From the NCBI GenBank assembly GCA_963785645.1, contig CAWAWG010000019.1, forward strand, positions 62,001 through 126,000: DNA of 64,000 nt, given 5' to 3'. The translations under genes were made by a program, and so were the position numbers. This document shows positions 59,943 through 64,000 of the stretch, one piece after another. The DNA comes from Trebonia sp963785645. Lineage in GTDB: Bacteria > Actinomycetota > Actinomycetes > Streptosporangiales > Streptosporangiaceae. The notes under the pieces were generated by a model. It was not told where the DNA came from, ran no database searches, and saw nothing but the letters and a program-made list of their open reading frames with translations. The first letter of the stretch is position 1. Each line of letters begins with the position of its first letter.

Positions 59943-62408
59943 TCACCGCTGCGATCGGGATGCCCGCGTATGTGTCCGGATGTCGAGGCGCCGGCGCATG
60001 ATCGCGATCTGATCGGTCAGTTCGGTCCCGATGACGCCAGTGCCCGGGTAGTCCGCACTGGCCGCTATCGTTTCTTCGGACACGAGGATTGACGGGAACA
60101 GCAGGCGGCTCAGCCGCTGCGCTGACCGGCGCGGCCGGCCGGCCAGCCGCGGCAGTGCCTCGGCGAAGTACCGGTCCCGGTAGCCGACCATGAGTTCTTC
60201 CTGCCCGGGCATCCAGAGCCCGGTGGCGTACGCCTCGGCGATCCGGGTCGGCGTGCCGGGTGAGAGCGCGGCCGCCCAGCCCGCCTCTTTCGCTTCCGCG
60301 GTCGGCCGCATGGCCAGGCCCGTGGCCCGGTTGACCTCGCCGGTGACCGGGTCGAGTTCCGGCAGCGCGTCGATGTCGGTGTCCCGTGCCTGCCCGCGTG
60401 CCGCCAGCGCCCACAGGATCCGCGCCCTCAGGTCCGCATCGACGGTCAGCCCGTCCGGCCGGTCCGCGCCGGACAGCCATCCGTCCAGCATGGCGAGCTG
60501 CCCGCTGGTCTGTGCGCTCGCAGCGGCGCCCACCGCGAGCGCCCGGGTAATGTCCGCTGGCCTGCCTGCGTCCATCCCCCGCCGGGCGGCGCGGGCGATC
60601 CCCGCCCGCAGTTCAGCCCGCAGCGCCGGATCCGCCCACTGGTCAGCTGCCTCGACCGCCCGGCTGAGCAGTGTCTCCACCCCGCTGCGGGGCAGGTCCC
60701 CCGCCGCCAGCCGGCGGCCGACCATGTCCGCGAACTCCTGCGGCGGCACCTCTCCGCTGGTCATCATCAGCCAGAACCCGTTCCAGCAGACCGCCTCGGT
60801 GAGCGGATCGTCCACCTGGCAGGCGACATCGGTCAGCGCCTGCCTGGATCGCGGGTCGAAGCCGGTTCGGGTGAAGGAGAGGTCCCGGTCGTTGAGCACT
60901 ACCGCGGCGGCGGAAGCCAGTTCCGGTACGGCGGTCCGTTCGCCGTTCAGCTCGGCGGTCAGCAGCTTCCGTCGGCGCAGCCGGCCGTTGCCGTCGTCCG
61001 CGTCGAACAGCCCGATCCCGACCCGCTGCCAGCGCGGCATGTCCTGACGCACCGCGCCCTCGTCACCCTCGTCGTCGAGCCAGATCGTGGGCACGCCCGC
61101 ACTGCGCAGCCACTGGCGCCCCCACTCGGTCAGGTCGCGGCCGCTCGCCTCGGACCAGCATCCGATCAGGTCGTCCAGCGTCGCGCTGCCAAACCCGAAG
61201 CTGGTCAGGTACTCCCGCAGCCCGGCGCGGAGCGCCTGGTCGCCGATCAGCGCGCCGAGTGCGCGGATCACGCTGGCGCCCTTGACATACAGAATCCCGT
61301 ACGGCTTGTCCCGGCCCTGCCGGGCGGTGGCCACCGGCGAGGAAACCGGGACCCGGCTGGGCAGGTCGTCGGCGAGATAGGCCGCCAGCTTGTCCGTGTA
61401 GGCGTACTCGGCCCACGCTTCCGTTTCGCTGGTCCCGGTGATGGCGGCCAGCGCGGCGTACGACAGGTAGGTCGCGATCGCCTCGTCCAGCCAGACGTCG
61501 TCCCACCACCGCGGCCCGACGAGGCAGCCGAACCACAGATGGGCGGCCTCATGGGCGCAGAGCCCCGCGTTGTCCAGGTCGGCCCCGGCCCCGGCCCGGC
61601 TCAGGCGGCGCTCATGCACCACCATCAGGCCGGGGATCGAGACCGCGGTGGCGGCAAGGTCGGGCGTGAACACGATGTCATAGGCGGGGTACGGGCAGGG
61701 CACGCCGAGGTTGTCCTCGTACCAGCCGATGGCCTGCCGGGCGTAGTCGATGAACCGGGGCAGGGACGCCGCCGCCGCCGTGCCCGTCAGTGAACGGCGG
61801 TGCCGGATAGTCAGTTCGGTGCGGCCCGCCCTGACCCGGGCCGCCGTCGTGAACGGCCCGGCGCAGAAAGCCAGGTCGTACGGCCGCATCCCGGCCACCG
61901 GCGCGAACGCGCAGATACCGTCCTGGATAGCCGAGACCGGTCCGTTGGCGACGCACTCCCAGCCCGCCGGCAGCCGCACGGAGAACCGGACCGTCGCGGT
62001 CATGTCCGGCTGGTCAAAGCAGCAGAACACCTCCGGCCCGCAGTCCGGGTAGGAATTCCCGCTGACGTAGCCGGCGCCGTCGGCCGGGTCGGTGAACCGG
62101 CTCAGCCCGCGTCCGTCCGCCGAGTACGCCACCTCGGCCTCGGCCACCAGGACGGCCTCATCGCCGCCGCGCTCCAGCCGCAGCCTGCCGTCATCGGGCG
62201 GCGGCAGGGCGGCACCGTCAAGCGTCACGCTCACGACGCGGGATGTCCGCAGGTCAGCGAAGGTGTGCCTGCTTTCGCCCAGCCACCGGAACCGGATCTC
62301 GGTCCGCGATGTCACCGGCTCGGCGGTCAGGTCGAGGAACACATCGTACGAGTCGACCTCGATACTCCCGGCCCGGTCTTTGGCCTCGTCCTGGGTCAGA
62401 TCAGCCAC
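59943..62408 (-). CDS. M1 family aminopeptidase-like protein with altered GAMEN motif
   Basis: The 821-residue protein follows the M1 layout: N-terminal beta domain, catalytic domain with HEAAH (His286, Glu287, His290), third ligand Glu309 in WLDEAIATYLSY, catalytic Tyr374 in YGILYVKGASVI, and a long helical C-terminal domain that ends at about 821. The exopeptidase motif GAMEN, expected in PDLAATAVSIPG, reads TAVSI at 254-258, so the Glu that grips the substrate N-terminus is missing. The enzyme may have changed specificity or be a non-aminopeptidase M1 protein. Length (about 820) is normal for actinomycete PepN. There is no signal peptide. Confidence 0.85.
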   Translation of the reverse strand: MADLTQDEAKDRAGSIEVDSYDVFLDLTAEPVTSRTEIRFRWLGESRHTFADLRTSRVVSVTLDGAALPPPDDGRLRLERGGDEAVLVAEAEVAYSADGRGLSRFTDPADGAGYVSGNSYPDCGPEVFCCFDQPDMTATVRFSVRLPAGWECVANGPVSAIQDGICAFAPVAGMRPYDLAFCAGPFTTAARVRAGRTELTIRHRRSLTGTAAAASLPRFIDYARQAIGWYEDNLGVPCPYPAYDIVFTPDLAATAVSIPGLMVVHERRLSRAGAGADLDNAGLCAHEAAHLWFGCLVGPRWWDDVWLDEAIATYLSYAALAAITGTSETEAWAEYAYTDKLAAYLADDLPSRVPVSSPVATARQGRDKPYGILYVKGASVIRALGALIGDQALRAGLREYLTSFGFGSATLDDLIGCWSEASGRDLTEWGRQWLRSAGVPTIWLDDEGDEGAVRQDMPRWQRVGIGLFDADDGNGRLRRRKLLTAELNGERTAVPELASAAAVVLNDRDLSFTRTGFDPRSRQALTDVACQVDDPLTEAVCWNGFWLMMTSGEVPPQEFADMVGRRLAAGDLPRSGVETLLSRAVEAADQWADPALRAELRAGIARAARRGMDAGRPADITRALAVGAAASAQTSGQLAMLDGWLSGADRPDGLTVDADLRARILWALAARGQARDTDIDALPELDPVTGEVNRATGLAMRPTAEAKEAGWAAALSPGTPTRIAEAYATGLWMPGQEELMVGYRDRYFAEALPRLAGRPRRSAQRLSRLLFPSILVSEETIAASADYPGTGVIGTELTDQIAIMRRRLDIRTHTRASRSQR

Positions 62409-62506
62409 TTGGGCAGCGTAACCGTTCTCATGGCGTATGTGGAGTTTTCTTGATTAATGGCGTTTTGGGTGTTAGACCCGGAAAGATCCGGAATGGAGGT
62501 ATCAGG

Positions 62507-64000
62507 ATGTTTTTGACCCCCCGTAAGGCAGCTTCGTTGTTTGGTGCAGCCGCACTTGGCATCACGGCAATAACCGTCGGCGGCTGGGCAGCCGCTGCTA
62601 CCGCCCAGGCTGATGTGGCGAGGCCCAGCGTTCTTGACGGGACGACGCCCAGTTTTTCTCAGTTGACCGCCAGCCAGGTCATAGCCCGCTCGTCCGGCAG
62701 GCAACAGAGCGTGGTGGTGGTGTTCGATGACCAGCTCACGAACCTGCCCGCGAACCCGGCCCACCGGTCCGCCCGGGAAGCCGCGGCCGCGTCCATGCAG
62801 GCTCCGCTCGTGGCCCAGCTGAAGCAGGTCGGCGCCAGCGGTATCACGACCCTTTCGCTGCTCAACGCGGTTGCGGCAACGATGCCGGCGGCTGAGGCGC
62901 AGGCGCTCAGCGCCGCCCAGGGCGTCGAAGAGGTCGTCCCCGACGGGACCATCATTGTCGGGGACGCCACGTCGGCCACGCCGACGGTGGCCGTATCCCA
63001 GGTGCAGAAGCAGGCCGTCCCGGCCGCGGCAGCCGACGGGCAGCAATTGTGCGGCACGTCGCCCAGCGCAACCGCTGGTGGAGCCCGAAGCCCTCACCAG
63101 CATCCATGACGCGTCCAGCAACCCGGATGACCGGGGCGTTGCGTCCGCGATCGCGACGGGCCAGGGTGTCATCATCGGGAATGTCGACGCCAACACGCTG
63201 GCCGGCAACCCCAACCTGATCCGGCCCGACGGGCAGCACGTGATCATCGATGCCCCGAACCCGAACGAGAACGTCTTCAGCGACGAGTTCAACGGAGACG
63301 TCTCCACCATGGCCGCTCAGGGCACGGTCACCTACACTTACGCGTCTCAGCTGCCCTACTCGAACTTCCCCGCGAACTGCAGCTTCCGCATCGTCGGGGA
63401 CGCCACCGGCGCCTCCCTGCTCACCACCGGCGCCTTCTCCGACACCAACTCGCAGGGTCAGATCGTGGCTCCAGAATCGCAGGTCATCGCCGGGCTGCAG
63501 CAGGCGGTGAACGAGGGTGTCAACGTCGTGTCGGAGTCCTACGGCTTCGGCGCTCTGCCCGGTGCCAACGACGACCTGCTCGAACCGGCCAACGACGCCA
63601 TGGTGCAGGCGGGCGTTACCGTCGTCGAGAGCGCGGGCGACAGCGGCTCGTCCGGCACGGTCGAGGCCCCCGCCGATGACCCCAACGTCATCGACGTCGG
63701 CGGGACGAACGACCTCAGGCTCATCGCTCAGGCCGATGGCTACACGAAGGGCTGGGAAGACGACAACATGACGACCTTGTCGTCGGGCGGCACCACTCCC
63801 TTCGGCGACGTGGTGGACCTGGTCGCCCCCGGCTACCTGGCGCTCGCTGCCGCCGGAGCCGGCCAGGTACCGCCGCTTCCGACTGAGGCCTTCGGCGGAA
63901 CCAGCCAGTCGGCGCCCTTCGTCTCCGGCGCCGCCGCCGACGTGATCCAGGCATACCGCGACACCCACGGCGGTGCCGCCCCTACTCCGGCTCAGGTGAA
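62507..64000 (+). pseudogene. secreted subtilisin/sedolisin-like serine peptidase, frameshifted and cut by the window end
   Basis: ATG 62507 follows GGAGG. A signal peptide (MFLTPRKAASLFGAAALGIT then AITVGGWAAAATAQA) precedes a propeptide-like region with ARSSGRQQSVVVVFDDQLTNLP. The frame must shift near 63060; the second frame reads PLVEPEALTSIHDASSN... and continues to the end. Catalytic landmarks are NVDANTLAG (Asp region), EFNGDVSTMAAQG where S8 peptidases have a His (here Asp), ESAGDSGSSGTVEAPADDPNVIDVGGTND with Asp in the oxyanion position, and the Ser in GGTSQSAPFVSGAAA. It thus resembles a subtilase with sedolisin-like substitutions. Truncated at 64000. Confidence 0.78.

Noticed and set aside
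1..64000. tRNA, rRNA, CRISPR arrays or prophage structural genes
   Set aside because: No cloverleaf-like, rRNA-like or spacer-repeat pattern and no capsid, tail or integrase genes were seen.

Overview
The window is high-GC DNA that reads like the accessory part of a filamentous actinomycete chromosome. The support for that is an XRE/DUF5753 regulator overlapping a DUF397 gene, a SepF-type division protein, a DinB-like mycothiol maleylpyruvate isomerase family protein, a trans-membrane Ser/Thr kinase with a Pro/Thr-rich tail, frequent GTG/TTG starts and long spurious antisense ORFs. No tRNA, rRNA or CRISPR array was seen.

Region 1 (about 1-18700, almost all minus strand) is a degraded acyl-CoA catabolic cluster. 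It holds a 3-ketosteroid-dehydrogenase-like flavoprotein, an alpha/beta hydrolase, two amidohydrolase-family proteins, enoyl-CoA hydratase, an acyl-CoA ligase, a double-length acyl-CoA dehydrogenase, a TetR regulator, a FadB-like multifunctional protein and a thiolase. The parts suggest activation and beta-oxidation of a steroid-, terpene- or aromatic-like acid. The flavoprotein is split by an ISAs1-type element. The ligase has lost its middle to a 3.1-kb insertion carrying an IS1380-type transposase and palindromic repeats. The thiolase has two frameshifts. Related AGTTCT-containing sites lie upstream of several of these genes.

Region 2 (about 18700-30000) is mixed: an isochorismatase-fold hydrolase behind three phased palindromes, a MarR regulator divergent from a beta-hydroxyacid dehydrogenase with a Cys-rich tail, a small overlapping gene pair, a methyltransferase, a SepF paralogue, an orphan excisionase-type regulator, a phosphotransferase-fold protein, a GyrB-like ATPase, an SDR and hemC.

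Region 3 (about 30000-43600) is rich in regulators, toxin-antitoxin debris and repeats: a frameshifted PadR plus membrane protein, XRE and STAS proteins, an MNT-type nucleotidyltransferase with only a stub of its HEPN partner, a RelE-like toxin whose antitoxin is cut by an IS630-type remnant, an XRE/DUF397 pair, a second copy of a 226-bp repeat seen near 8.4 kb, a PIN/excisionase toxin-antitoxin pair, and a duplicated copy of its antitoxin and promoter 2.8 kb away.

Region 4 (about 43600-64000) holds a HAD hydrolase, a lipoprotein, the Ser/Thr kinase, and a plus-strand catabolic operon: APC permease, NTF2-like protein, class III aminotransferase, thioesterase and acyl-CoA dehydrogenase. That operon lies beside an SDR and a LacI-TetR fusion regulator. 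Then come a WYL regulator with VOC proteins, an aldo/keto reductase, a secreted TNT-type NAD glycohydrolase, an M1 peptidase with an altered GAMEN motif, and a secreted serine peptidase that runs off the end.

Single-base frameshifts are frequent: thiolase, PadR, PIN C-terminus, a membrane protein, acyl-CoA dehydrogenase, the terminal peptidase, and possibly the LacI-TetR junction. Some touch homopolymers. Read quality should be checked before calling all of them pseudogenes.
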